A DNA stretch of 64,000 nt from Limnoperna fortunei (taxonomy: Eukaryota > Mollusca > Bivalvia > Mytilida > Modiolidae): the NCBI GenBank assembly GCA_944474755.1, contig OX104125.1, forward strand, positions 49,277,346 to 49,341,345, in the 5' to 3' direction. The position numbers and the translations under genes were made by a program. Below the pieces are notes generated by a model. The model saw nothing but the letters and a program-made list of their open reading frames with translations. It was not told where the DNA came from and ran no database searches. Positions 30,939 through 42,489 of the stretch are shown here, in pieces (position 1 is the first letter of the stretch; each line of letters begins with the position of its first letter).

Positions 30939-33300
30939 GGCATAACTTGTACGTTTTCACTAGTTGGACCATCCAACCGGTTCCTTGTATACGCTACCGA
31001 TAGATGGTTAAGTAGATTACGAACTTTCCGTTAGGGGTGTTTCACAAATTTTGTTGCAATTCACGGGGTAGGTTCCTTTTAAGTGTCGTTTTGGTAATGT
31101 GGCAATATGGCAAATTCTGACAAAAAGACGCTCAGCCATTTAAAATTACGTGTACATTTAAAAGTTTCAATTGTCATATTCAAATATAATTGATATTAAC
31201 ACATTCACATTTATAAGTTTAAACGTAGCTTAGGTTTGGAAGAGTAAATATAGAAAAGGCTATATCCAATTTTCAAAAACATACATATCTATTAAATGAA
31301 CTATAGTCTAACTATATATATCAGTTTTTATTATACTGTTTTCTAGGTTTCAATTTTCCTATTTTTAAATAATAAATTTCGTAGGTATTTCTTGTTGACA
31401 CAGTACATGTATTTAATTAACCCTTGAAATTATATATGATGTAATAATGAAGACGGACAATTTGTATTATCGTACATACAAAGCACCAATTATTTTTATA
31501 TTCTGCCTTTTTTCAGCTTGTCATTTAAGCCTAATCTTATCAATTTCTGCTTTTGCATGCCAATTGGTAAAATTGAAATCGTTTAATTCAAGTTGTACGA
31601 TGATTGTGTTTATACATTGTAAACACCAGGGTGCCGTTTCATAAAGCGATCGTTAGCTTAACGTGCACGTTATCCAATTTAAATTGCATGGGATAATGAG
31701 CACGTTAATTAGCGATCGCTTTATGAAACGGCAGCCTGGTGTGCTGTAGTTAATATCGGTCAAGATTATTTATACCAAACACTGCTCTAAACGAGACAAT
31801 TTTGTTAAAGTAAGTGTGACTCGAAAGCTTCGTTAAATCGTTCAAAAGCAGCCCGATTGAACCAAATAAATGTTATTCGCAATAGCAAAATTCAAAGGAT
31901 CAAGCTATGAAACTGTGAATCGGTACAACGACGTTCAAAATGTCCGGGCTACTTCACTATCGGTATCTATCGATAAAACTGCATAAAACTAACCACGTTA
32001 TGTCCGAACCTAAAAACTTTTCAAAATTTCCGTGAGCTGTGTGCAACAAATACATCCGCTATAACAGAAACCAAAGAGTCGATAAGAATAATTCAAACCA
32101 ACCTAACATCGAAATCTAGCAGATGTAGCACAATTCAAAATCACATCCTTAAAAGCAAGGCTAGACTTAATAAATGATTAAGTTAAAGACAATAAAACAA
32201 AGTCAGAATGCCCAAAACTCTTGTATCGTCATGTTCTTGTTCTACATCTGACTTACGACAAAACTACAATCTGATCGATCCTTCTTTGTAGTCATGCGTT
32301 GTCTCAAAGACATTAAGCACTTATATCCGGGAAAACACAGTTTTGAAACCTGGCTGGAAACCACGATACATTGGTTATCTCGCAAGTAAGATTTGTAATG
32401 CTATTAACGATAACCTAGCAACTGTTATTAGCCAAAAGTGGCAACCAAGTCACAATTAACTTCAAGCAAATAACACATTGACGTTGTCACTAAAACATAA
32501 GCATAGGGAATATAACATACACTTGTTGCAAAAAAATCACCAGAGACTATATAACGTATTAAATCAATGTCGACGAACTACATTACTGTAAAAACTATAG
32601 AAAAGGGTAAGAAGTGCTACATTCCGTAGAAGTTCACATTGTGCTCAGAATAAAAACAGACTCCGATTAGATCTTATGGATCAAAGTCGCTCTACCGGAT
32701 TGTCAACGCAATTCACCATTGCCGCAAATATACCTGCATCGTCTAATCGTACTGTTCACTTCAAGGATCACGTCAATCTGTCAAACGAACTTTTTATAGT
32801 TTACAATTCTACAGCCGTTGTTATCCTAACCCTAACCCTGTCTTTGGAGACGCTAGAATGCATGTTAACAAGATATATTTCGTCGACAAAGACCTTAAAA
32901 TATTTAGGAAATATACCCAAAAACATAAGCATGATTGACCACATAATTATACAAAATGAAATGAAAAATACTGTGAAATGCATTCTGAAATACTTACCAT
33001 GATTCCAACGCATCAGATCACTAACCCATCGTCTGCAGCTTACACATTAAGTATCAGATCAAGCCCTCACTTATAACACAAACATTTAAGCACGTTATTT
33101 CGTGTAAAATATGCATCAACAAAGTATCTGACTATTTTAATTGCCTTTATTAATTTATCGATAGGTAATTGCATATTTTTTAACGAATATATTATTTTTT
33201 TAGTCTGTACAGTATCGTTATCTACCGTTGCGATCCAACATCCCGTGTGAACAATTTTTGGTTATTTCTTTATTTCTTTAGACGAAATATATATATATAA
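30939..33300. other. No gene recognised; one small fold-back element
   Basis: Contains the 120-bp palindromic element at 31623-31742 and a two-unit telomere-like CCTAACCCTAACCCTG at 32824-32839. The ORF at 32676-33002 (about 108 codons) has no recognisable domain. Confidence 0.4.
31623..31742. mobile_element. 120-bp palindromic MITE (GTGCCGTTTCATAAAGC)
   Basis: The left arm ACACCAGGGTGCCGTTTCAT... and the reverse complement of the right arm agree along almost the whole element (ACACCAGGCTGCCGTTTCAT...). The shared core is CCGTTTCATAAAGCGATCG. It folds into one long hairpin and has no coding capacity, as expected of a fold-back MITE. Confidence 0.85.
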
Positions 33301-33486
33301 TTTGTCACCTTGGTAATTTTGATTACATCTTGTTGGAACATTTGAGCAAAGCCAAGTAACAGCGCGTCCGCGGGTGACGGAGAAGCAATAAATAAAAGTT
33401 GTATGTTCAGTTGAAATGAGGAAATTCAAGACCAATATGTGATGACATGTTTACATTATTTATTTATATTGACGCTCATTGACTAA
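33301..33486 (+). repeat. Penelope-type terminal repeat, copy 1
   Basis: A ~186-bp direct repeat with 33815-34002: TTTGTCACCTTGGTAATTTT, AGCAAAGCCAAGTAACAGCG, CGTCCGCGGGTGACGG(A/G)GAAG and TTTACATTATTTATTTATAT. The sequence just upstream (TTAGACGAAATATATATAT) is a decayed version of the hammerhead-like core before copy 2. Confidence 0.8.
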
Positions 33487-33776
33487 GACCATTCGTTGGT
33501 CAGTCTGTGTCTATAATTTTGACAAAAACACCGTCATTTGTATCGTTGCATAATTTTCTAGACTTGTATATTATGTTTTGTTTATGCTGTATCGTCATGT
33601 TTGTTGATCCGATACTAAATAAGTGTACTGGTTTGGAAGCTTTCATTAGACCCTTTATATAATATTTTGAATTACCTGTATTCATTAACACAATCTCAGT
33701 GAACGTACATTATTCCTTATGAAGAATATTATTATTCCATCTCCCAATGTAGAATATTTTAAGCATTTAGAGTTAA

Positions 33777-33808
33777 ACGCCACTGATGACGAAACGCGCG
33801 TCTTGTGT
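33777..33808 (+). ncRNA. Hammerhead-like core lacking helix II
   Basis: ACGCCA CTGATGA CGAAAC GCGC GTC TTGTGT reads as helix I strand, CUGAUGA core, GAAA core, a two-base helix III (AC/GU) with GCGC loop, the GUC cleavage triplet and the helix I return strand (one mismatch, one G-U). This is the minimal type I layout reported for Penelope-like elements. CUGAUGA runs directly into CGAAA, so the helix II hairpin is gone and cleavage is not expected. Its position at the start of a terminal repeat supports the reading. Confidence 0.55.
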
Positions 33809-33814
33809 AATGAA

Positions 33815-34002
33815 TTTGTCACCTTGGTAATTTTAATAAAATCCTGTTGGAATATTGGAGCAAAGCCAGTAACAGCGCGTCCGCGGGTGACGGGGAAGCA
33901 ATATATAAAAGGTTTGTGTTCAGTTGGAGCGAGAAAATTCAAGATCAATATGTTATGACTTGTTTACATTATTTATTTATATTGACACGCTCAGTGACTA
34001 AT
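33815..34002 (+). repeat. Penelope-type terminal repeat, copy 2
   Basis: Second copy of the ~186-bp direct repeat, about 515 bp after the first. A pair of direct terminal repeats with ribozyme cores at their starts is the usual remnant of tandemly arranged Penelope-like elements. The ~328 bp between the repeats has no recognisable RT or GIY-YIG coding. Confidence 0.8.
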
Positions 34003-34199
34003 GACAAATTTTTTTAAACAATACCAAATTGACGTCTAAATGTCAATCTAAAAAAATACTCATATTTTGTTTTTCCTTTCTGACTTGGACGCAAATACAC
34101 GAGAACATTTCTACTACATCAACAAATTTGTTAAGTCCAAAAATCATGTTTTTAATTTTGATACGTGCAATAGAAAGTATTTTAATATTATTAAGATAT

Positions 34200-35126
34200 T
34201 CAGTTATCACTTCGATCGACCATAGATAGATTATATTTATAAATATGTATCCAATTTTTAATCATGACATTATATGATTTGTAAACCGGACTTGACAATT
34301 TATATCTCAATTGATATCCTGGTTGAAAAAACGGCAAAAAATCACTATTATGAATAACTTTGATATTTAGTAGTTTGGACAAGATTCCTATAAACGCATC
34401 CTCCATAGCAATAATTTTCACATATGGTATACCAGTGGCCAATTTTTTAACAACTTTCATATTCGTAAGAATAGTTCCTCCAATTAAATATGGCGGCCAG
34501 AAGTCGTAAGGGTAGTCGTCGTTTGATATGTAGTACTTGGAAGATCTATCTATGAAAGGCATTCGTAATACCAAGCTATATCCGATCATCTTTGTGTCTG
34601 TTTCAATAAGATTTTGCAACGCAAATTTATACAAACGCAATGTATTGACCATTCGATCATCGTCAAGAAAGTGCACATATCGTGTTTGTATTTTACGGTC
34701 TACCAACCAGGTGATGGAGAAAATAGTTTTGTAAACAAGGTTGCGGTAATTATCTATCATATCAAATTGAAGTATATCTTGATATGCGTTTGATTCCATG
34801 TCAATACTCTTCTGCAAATCTTCGGAGTAGCCAACAACAAACAGAGTTTTCAGACGAATTGTTTTATCTGAACCCCATGTTTGACGTATAGCCATTCTTT
34901 GCTCGAAGTTCGCAACATATGATTTTACAACGTAAACCATGTCAAACATGTCACAAAAAGAATTGTATTTACAAAACACTATTGATGGATCTTTGATCAC
35001 AACATACGTCTTAGTAAAGTTGTTAAATGGTTGTGTTGAAGTAAATCCTTTACCTTCAATTTCAGCAACTATATGGCGTACATTGTTCAAATGGATACGA
35101 AAAATGTAGGAAGTAACATTTTTCGC
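34200..35126 (-). CDS. GT31 beta-1,3-galactosyltransferase-like protein, catalytic exon
   Basis: Enzymes of family GT31 transfer galactose or N-acetylhexosamine from a UDP-sugar in the Golgi lumen. Counting from TTG at 35090, the 296 codons contain RMAIRQTWG (65-73), LFVVG (83-87), SNAYQDILQFDMIDNYRNL (100-118), the metal-binding DxD as FLDDD (141-145), PPYLIGG (199-205) and EDAFIG (230-235), in the family's order. The stop is at 34200-34202. A splice acceptor TCTGATGACAG adds about 12 codons, starting the exon at 35126. The usual N-terminal cytosolic tail, transmembrane anchor and stem are absent and should lie on upstream exons at higher coordinates; I could not identify them. The frame has no lesion. 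The acceptor specificity cannot be told. Confidence 0.8.
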   Translation of the reverse strand, partial: AKNVTSYIFRIHLNNVRHIVAEIEGKGFTSTQPFNNFTKTYVVIKDPSIVFCKYNSFCDMFDMVYVVKSYVANFEQRMAIRQTWGSDKTIRLKTLFVVGYSEDLQKSIDMESNAYQDILQFDMIDNYRNLVYKTIFSITWLVDRKIQTRYVHFLDDDRMVNTLRLYKFALQNLIETDTKMIGYSLVLRMPFIDRSSKYYISNDDYPYDFWPPYLIGGTILTNMKVVKKLATGIPYVKIIAMEDAFIGILSKLLNIKVIHNSDFLPFFQPGYQLRYKLSSPVYKSYNVMIKNWIHIYKYNLSMVDRSDN

Positions 35127-36473
35127 CTGTCATCAGATTTTTTAACAACAGTAATCCAGGTATCACACATAAAACCAACACCACCTTTTTCCTACAGGAA
35201 CAACATAAACATATTTATTTTCTAATACATCAATTATATTGCATGCAACCGAAACCGTATTAATTGATTTCCGATAAATAATGAAAGATGATTTCCACAG
35301 CTAATACGTGCATACCATAAGTCAATTAAATTTAATGTATTGTGATTCTTATATGTGTTTGTCTCCTTTCGGATTGTATCACAGTATATGACTTTTACAT
35401 TGTGCTTTCTTTTTTTCAAGACATTCGTTTACAAATTAATTGCATAGCATATTTAAATAATTGATTTATTTGTAGTGCTTTTGGGTTCTTCTTGTCGATT
35501 ATATATAATGTTTAATACTCAGAGACACCCGCATGTTCAAATATACAAATATTCTCCAAGAATATCATAAATTTTGTTTTATGGCCTTTTAAAGAAGACC
35601 GTCAATACTGAAATACAATACTTACAGGCAACCACAACGCCTGGAGATATTCATGACGTTAAAATATTGTTTTCCTGTTGTTGTTTATTCTGGTTCCTTA
35701 TTACTCTAAAATGATAAATGATCATGATAATAGGTGCCTCTAAACTTATTTGGTGTCACATTCCTCTTTAATATTTATCCTTTGGTTAATTGTATCAAAA
35801 AGACTCTTGTTGAACAAAACTATATTTATTACCTTCTTGATCGTTGGTTCTAAAGTTTGCCGGTTCTAGGATTTACATTTTTGGATTGTTCTTTTGATAG
35901 TTCGGTATTTTGCACGTGGTATTTTGTTATTACCTTCATTTCAATGGAACCTAAAACAACTGAAAGAGGTGTTGGATCTAAATCAAGCCAGCCTTTTTTA
36001 TCGACTAACAAAAAAAAGAAAAATATTTCTATCAAAAACATGTTACAAAACTTTTCAAAGCTTTAATTTCGTTCGTGTGAAACGATTCTATGGACTTTTT
36101 TCCGATGTCTTGTTTCTCTCTGATGATTTTGCAGCATTCACTATTCTTACTATATTCGTTATTTGACACGCATATGAGTATGTTAATTCTACTATTAACA
36201 TTATTATTTAAATATAGGATAATGACATTCAGAGATCAGAGATTGCTAAAACGAAGGAAAATAACATGTTATATTAATTGTTTTGATTCTTAGTATTTTA
36301 GTTCTTGAGCAAAGATATTGGACATAATTTACATGGCTTTAAAATAAAATAATGCCATATTAGGATTGATATTCATCGTATGTGTGCGTCTTTTGCACCA
36401 TCGGAAAGAGGATTTTCCTACGAAAAAAACAACAAAACATATATTTAGCAAAAATGATGATTGTTGATAGTAC
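35127..36473 (-). other. Upstream region of the GT31 exon; first exon not found
   Basis: I looked for a minus-strand ATG with a transmembrane segment and a GT donor. The ORF at 35850-36041 begins MFLIEIFFFFLLVDKK, which is hydrophobic, but no donor or stem fits convincingly, so it is not called. Confidence 0.35.
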
Positions 36474-39351
36474 CGAGGGGTGGAAAAATGTGTTAGTCCG
36501 ACGCCCGGGACAGTGCAGTTGTAGCTACGGGCACGCTTTTTTCCATAAACAAATGTCTGTCGGGCCTTTCTATTCAAATAAAACAAGTTTCTTTAATTTT
36601 ATTTTACATCTTGATTGATAGTTTGCCATTAATTTTGTGTTAATTTTAGCATAACAACATCGAGAGATTACTTCCTGGTTAAATCTATTTACGATATCGG
36701 AAATAAATCAATATTCTAATTAGAATCCGAATCATTTCGGCATTTGAACGTAACCGGTTTTGTGTTTTAATTCAAGCGCTTACTTGTTGTAGTTTTATTA
36801 ACTGTAAATCTAGTTGATAGGGTCGCGAATAATAAATGTCGCTCTTCAATTTCAAGTTTACGTCAAGTAAACAGAACGTGACGGAATCGGAACAAAATAA
36901 AAGAAAGGCCACTGATGACGATAATGGTCATCATGAATCGAAAGATAAAAAGTATGACCGTGAAAAACGAGTCCGAACTTTCCAACCATCATGGAAAGAA
37001 AAGTTTCCATAGGTCTCATTTAATGAGGAGGAAGAGGAAATGTTCTGCCTTTATTGCCGCAAATTTCCCCATTTAGCTGACAAAAAAGATGCCCTAACTA
37101 GAGGAACAAAAAATTTAAGGATTGATGGTTTGAAAATTCACGAGGGGCATACTGAACACATTATGTGCCCCAAACATTGGTTCAAGGAGTCCCATGCCCA
37201 ACCCTCCACATCATGTTCAGCTGCTCCCTTAGAGTCATTTTCCTCTTCCCCAATTGGTCAAGCTTTGCTGAAGTTGGATGAAAAGCAACTTAAACGGACA
37301 GAAGCTTTGTTTAATACTGCATATGCAATCACAAAGGCTGGTAAATCTTTAACAGATTTTGAACTTATTTGTGACATCCAAGCAGAAAATGGGGTAGATA
37401 TTGGTGAAAACTATAGGAACAGACAAGGTTGTAAGTCTTTTATTGGTGCTATAGCTGAAACTTTGCGTGAAAATATGATAAAGGAAATAAAAGGAGCAAA
37501 TTTTATAAGTATCTTATCTGATGGTAGTACAGATTGTTCAGTTACCGAGCAAGAAATTGTTTATGTTAGATTTGTGAAAGATGCAAGCCCTGTCACACAA
37601 ATTATTTCTATTGAAGCTTTAGAAAGTTCAAAGGCAGATGGAATATTAAGTGGTCTGAGAAATGCTTTATCTAAAGTTGATTTAAGTTTTGAGAAGCTGC
37701 ACCCTAATATGAAAACTTTTCCTAACTTGATTTGTGCTAATTTCGATGGTGCCTCTGTAAATTTGGGCCACAAAGGTGGTGTTATTGCAAAACTTAAAGA
37801 TCTTATTCCTGATTTAATTGGTATGCATTGTGTGGCACATAAATTAGAACTTGCTGCCTTAGATGCCAGCAAAAGCTACAAATACCTTAGCCAGTTTGAA
37901 AATACTTTGAAAGGTGTTTTTAACTTTTATCACTACTCTCCAAAGAGAAGGCGTGAAGTCAAAGAAATCCCTGAAATTTTGGAAGTGAATTTTTCCCATA
38001 TCTCAGATATCAAGCAGATGAGGTGGATGGCGTCAAAAGCTAGATCTGTTGCTGCACTTGAAAAAAATCTGAAGGCTGTTACTTATCATTTAGAGCATAA
38101 TTTTACAGCAGGGACCAGGGCAGATGATGCCAACAAGGCTAAAGGTTACCTTAATGAACTTACAAATTTTTAAAACACCTCTACTTCTTGCTGGATTATC
38201 TTCCAATTTTGACAGAATTGTCCAAATGTTTTCAGATTGAGGACCTCTTACTCATTGAAATTGCAGATTTAGTAGAAGCCACAACCTTAAAGATCAATGC
38301 ATTGAAGGGCAGACCTGGTAAATTCATGAAGAAGTTCACTGAACTATTAAATGTGGAAAGCAAAACTTTTGATGACATCAAGTTAAGAGGGCAAGTCACG
38401 CCTGTAGATTTCACCAAGCACAAGGACATCCATGCATTTCTAGATCACGGAATCAGTTATGTAAAACAGAGGTTTCAAAATCTTAATGATGAGCCCTTGT
38501 CTTATTTCCAGATATTTAATTTTCATAAGTGGCCCCTGTCTGTAGCTGAAATTGGAAACGTTGGAAATGAAGAGCTCTCAAACTTGCTTGACCACCCATC
38601 TCTTGTCAACAATTTTTCTGCAGAGGAAAAGGAGTCAATAAAAGATGACTGGCTTAATGTTAAGCTTCAAATTGCTAGTTTGAGGACAAATCCTCTATTT
38701 GCTGTGTACCAAATGGTAATGGAAATTAGAACCAAACAGTCTGCTACAACAGGGAACCCAAGTCACATTAACAGACTGTTTGAATTCATGATGACTATAT
38801 CTCCTTCTACATCAGCTTGTGAAAGGGGGTTCAGCAGAATGAATCAGATGAAAACAAAATACAGAAGTACATTGTCTCAAGAAAATTTTGATGCTCAGCT
38901 TTTTATCATGCAAGAAGGACCAGATCTTAAGGAGTTCAACCCCACTACATCAATCAAAAGATGGTTGATTTCTGGACCTGGAACAAGACACACAGGAGGA
39001 CACAGATTACCTGGACCAAGACTTCTGAAAGACTAAAATCTACCTAACTCTTAACCATTTCTTTATTACATGCAATAAATAAAACAAACATCTTGTTAAC
39101 ATAGCTGTTTTTATTACAGATAAAATTGCTAATACAAAAATGTGAAATATCAATAATATTTAAACATTAATAGAATTAGTCCACAGGTATTCCACACACC
39201 TAAAAATAATATGCATACATTTTACTGTCATATACCAGTTAAAAAATATCTTGGTATCAATTGGGCTTTAAATGAAAACAGCTGGGCTTGGGCATTAAAA
39301 ATCTTAAAAAGCCCTGGGCTTGACCTTAAGGAGAAAATTTTTCCACCACTG
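36474..39351 (+). mobile_element. hAT transposon with terminal inverted repeats
   Basis: Left end CGAGGGGTGGAAAAATGTGT (36474) and right end, read inward on the other strand, CAGTGGTGGAAAAATTTTCT (39351) agree at GGTGGAAAAAT, and both continue to a GCCC(G/A)GG word. The 2.88-kb span encloses one transposase-like reading frame. I cannot point to a clean 8-bp target-site duplication. Confidence 0.8.
36836..39036 (+). pseudogene. hAT transposase, ZNF862/KIAA1586-like, two lesions
   Basis: Starts MSLFNFKFTSSKQNV at 36836. Domains in order are a Lys-rich N terminus, a TTF-type zinc finger (FCLYCRKFPHL ... HIMC, 37040-37170), a DUF4371/RNase H-like core (ILSDGSTDCSV near 37515, NFDGASVNLGHKGG near 37740, MHCVAHKLELAAL near 37822) and the hAT dimerisation region (TSACERGFSRMNQMKTKYR near 38810). 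Only two breaks are visible: codon 59 is TAG (37010-37012) where Trp would fit, and a one-base frame change in a T run at about 38168-38172 joins ...LNELTNF to LKHLYFLLDYLP. Joined length is about 730 codons, normal for the family. The ATG at 37040 gives a shorter product lacking the Lys-rich start. Confidence 0.85.
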
Positions 39352-41012
39352 GTATACTCTCGTACATTTCCCTCTTTAAATGTTATGCACAGATGAACGT
39401 TACAAAATGCTACATGCAATTGGTATAAAACTTCTGTTTTTGGTGTTACATTTGCAGAAATAACAAAATTATTATCTTGGGTAACTTCATTCAAAAATAG
39501 TAGACTTAATGTTAAGAAAAACGACGAAACAACAAAATATTGCACAACCTGATTTGTAATACATAATAAAATATGTAACACTTTTCTAACACATATGTTT
39601 AACTTATATTAGGCTAACGATAAATAAAAGCAACAATAAATATCATGTTCAGTCATATTAATATTTGATTTACCAATCATAATATCATACATAAAAGTTT
39701 ACCTTTTAAAATAATATGAGGGTGTTGGAACATTGTCTGCCAATGGCTATAGAAAAACACACAGTTCAAAAATATATAAGCAACTTATGAACTAAAGACT
39801 AATGTAGTCACGTACTGTGGGACACTTGAAATTAATTGAGTACGGAGCCTAATCACTGAAGCCTTTTATTTAAAGATTTATAGAATACAGGTCTAATGAT
39901 ATAACACCAGACATTGTTTTTGAAAGAAAATACGTTTTAGCCTGCCCTTCTCCTTTTCGCTTTATTACAGAAGAAAATAAGCCTCAATGAAATAAATATC
40001 CTTTTTAGATAATTCCTGTTTAGAAGTAATAGGTGTAAGAAATTATCAGAAATAATATGTTTTTGAAATATGTGCAATACTTTGATGTTATGCAATATAT
40101 TACGAAAACATAGGTACTAGTTTACCTTTGTTGCAATATTCTTAATAACACCTTATAAATTTTTTCTCTCAGTAGGAAAAAGGTCAACTACATCTGTATG
40201 TTTTTAATCTTTCCTCAATGTTTGATATTACTTGGTAATAACAGCATACCACCACAGATGTCGGGCTTTGATTTTCAGGCCCTAAAATAATATTACTTGA
40301 CTGCCAATTTGTATAAAATCAAATTAGTTATTGCTACATTTTAACTGTTTAGTTGTTATAATATGATGCTTGCTATGTGTAATAAGTATCGCCTATAAGT
40401 GAGTTTAAATGGACTGTTCAATTGCACAAAGACAGGATTGTTTCACAAAATCGAAGATTTCAACTGGTTAAAGTTAACTTAAGGAAAGGTGTTTGTTGTT
40501 GATTTTGGTTTCTTTTTGCTTGATGTGTTTTTTTACTGTCCTGTGGTTTTACATTCTTGTTGACCGATCGGTCGTGAGTGAAAAACATGCCTAATATTTA
40601 AAAAAATGGGAGACAAATCCACATTAATCTACATATGAATTTACGGACAGTTTTAAGAAATCAAATTTTGTGCAACACAGAAAACATGCACAAACAATAT
40701 TATCATCGTGATTTGAATGCATGTAACTTCAAATGTGCATCAACATCATTTGGATGTTTATAAAATAAAACCCAAATATAATCAGCCTTCTTTATTCTAC
40801 GAATTCTTGTACTACCGTATTATGACATAAGAGCATGCATGTAACACTACTTTAGTAGTGTTGAAGACTGTAAGGGAAATTGTTGTTTTTCAATCATCTA
40901 CATTAAAATTCTGATACGAAATCCAAATATTATTTAACACTGAATCATAAAATGCTGCGATTAATAGCAACGCATTTTACCCTGGACTTATCAGGTTTAA
41001 CACTTCATACGA
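39352..41012. other. No gene recognised
   Basis: No domain-bearing ORF or clear repeat. A small block G-like scrap (CAACTGGTTAAAGTTAACTT) is at 40460-40480. Confidence 0.4.
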
Positions 41013-41036
41013 TGATTGATTGATTGATTGATTGAT
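41013..41036 (+). repeat. (GATT)n microsatellite
   Basis: Five to six units of GATT adjoining the interspersed repeat copy 2. Confidence 0.9.
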
Positions 41037-41400
41037 TGGATGTCTGCTTTACGTCCAGCGAGCAGTATTTCAGCTATATTCAGGACGGGAACAAGTTAAC
41101 AAACAATAAATCAACGGAAAATGGGGGTGGGATGGGTCACAGGGAATACAATTTTGACTGCCACTGGAAAAGTATGGAGTTTTGGGTAGGGGCGGAAAAT
41201 TTAGCCTTTTGTAGCGGCTACAATGAGCCTACTCTTTTTCGAAATCTACAAAAGGGGTCTTTATCGTGCAAGGAGCGTGGCACTCTCCAAACACGTTACC
41301 CACTACGGTCCGCGGTCAGGCTTTCCGTATTATGACCTGACAACCCCCCCAACGAGAGGGTCTCCCCTATCCGCCACCTGGGGACGCGCTGGGCTGCTCT
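41034..41400 (+). repeat. Interspersed repeat (copy 2, longer)
   Basis: Contains everything shared with 7764-7990 plus about 130 bp (TTCAGCTATATTCAGGACGG ... AAGTATGGAGTTTTGGGTAG) missing there, so this copy is nearer full length. ORFs of 69-106 codons here are not preserved in the other copy. Confidence 0.8.
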
Positions 41401-42398
41401 GTGGGTCGAGCACTGGGAACCCTCCCAGTACGATGATTGATAATACATCGGCTACAACGATGACGGATTTGAAAATATGTGAAAAAAAACGTTCTATTTT
41501 CATTCGTGCATTGTATATACCTAAGCCGCAATGCATCAACTGATCCTGATCACCATGTTCTAATTGATACGATATGCCAGAGGTTTCTCCTCATAGGGAA
41601 ATTTTGTTGATAGAAAAGCAGCTAACACAATGATGCAGTTAGTACATGAGAAATATGTATGACTATCATCATGAGTTAGTAAATAACTATTACATTCTAT
41701 CGGACAGTCAGGATTTGTTTTGTCTATAACTTGAGTCATACAGTACATATTTTTGGGCGAGATCGCATAGAAATTACTTGCATTTCAGAACAAGAAACGC
41801 GTACCCTTTTATTGCACCTTAATCCACTCCTTTAGTGAAGCTTGCGCATTGTTAGGATTTTAATTTCTTTTATAATTGTTGTTGTTAGATTTTGGCTTCT
41901 AAAATTTTTATAGGTATCATCAATTTTTCTATTTATCTCTCTATCTCTGCCTCTAGCTCTTCCTGTCTCTCTCTCTCCATCAAGCGTATTATCTACCTAT
42001 CCCTTAGTCACCATGACCATCGGGGCGCCAGTAATGTAAACAGTTTCTTCCAAACCTCTCTTCCTCAGTGTGTTGCACAATTTTGTGACTTTCTATTCCC
42101 TTTTCAGCAATAGTGTCATCCAGTCTCTTTGCCTCGTCTTATCTCTCCTTGAACACTATCTCTTGGTATGCCTTGATTATCGTGCGATCTATTCATACCA
42201 TTTCAGTAATCGTTTCTTTACCGTGGTCAGTAGGTCTTCATTATGTCCAATACTTTCCGGTTTTTTCACTTCCTCGATCATGATTTAATCCCTGTATGAA
42301 ATGCCAGGCAGTCTTAGAAAAACATCTCATGTTTGTGAACGATATGATTCTCTCAAGATCTGATAAATATATATAAAACACATTCCACAGGTCCGTAC
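41401..42398. other. No gene recognised; CT-rich tract
   Basis: A pyrimidine-rich stretch at about 41925-41985 (CTCTCTATCTCTGCCTCTAG and further CTCTCT) is the only distinct feature. Confidence 0.4.
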
Positions 42399-42487
42399 GT
42401 AAATACAATTGCTGGATTTACATACTTACCTGTGGAATTTGTACAATATACTCCAATTGTTTATGTAAATCCAGCAATTGCATTTAC
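42399..42487. repeat. 26-bp inverted repeat at the PLE 5' breakpoint
   Basis: GTAAATACAATTGCTGGATT(TACATA) at 42399-42424 and its reverse complement at 42462-42487 differ at one base. Between and after them, ACCTGTGGAATTTGTACAAT and ACCTGTGAAATTTGTAACAT are direct duplicates of the start of the GIY-YIG segment. Confidence 0.9.
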
Positions 42488-42489
42488 AT

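Noticed and set aside
32676..33002. 108-codon plus-strand ORF
   Set aside because: No domain, includes a telomere-like CCTAACCC stretch, and the codon content looks like background.
35850..36041. Possible membrane-anchor first exon for the GT31 gene (MFLIEIFFFFLLV)
   Set aside because: No donor site or stem region joins it in phase to the exon at 35126.
41036..41543. ORFs of 99 and 106 codons
   Set aside because: They lie on an interspersed repeat and are not preserved in the copy at 7764-7990.
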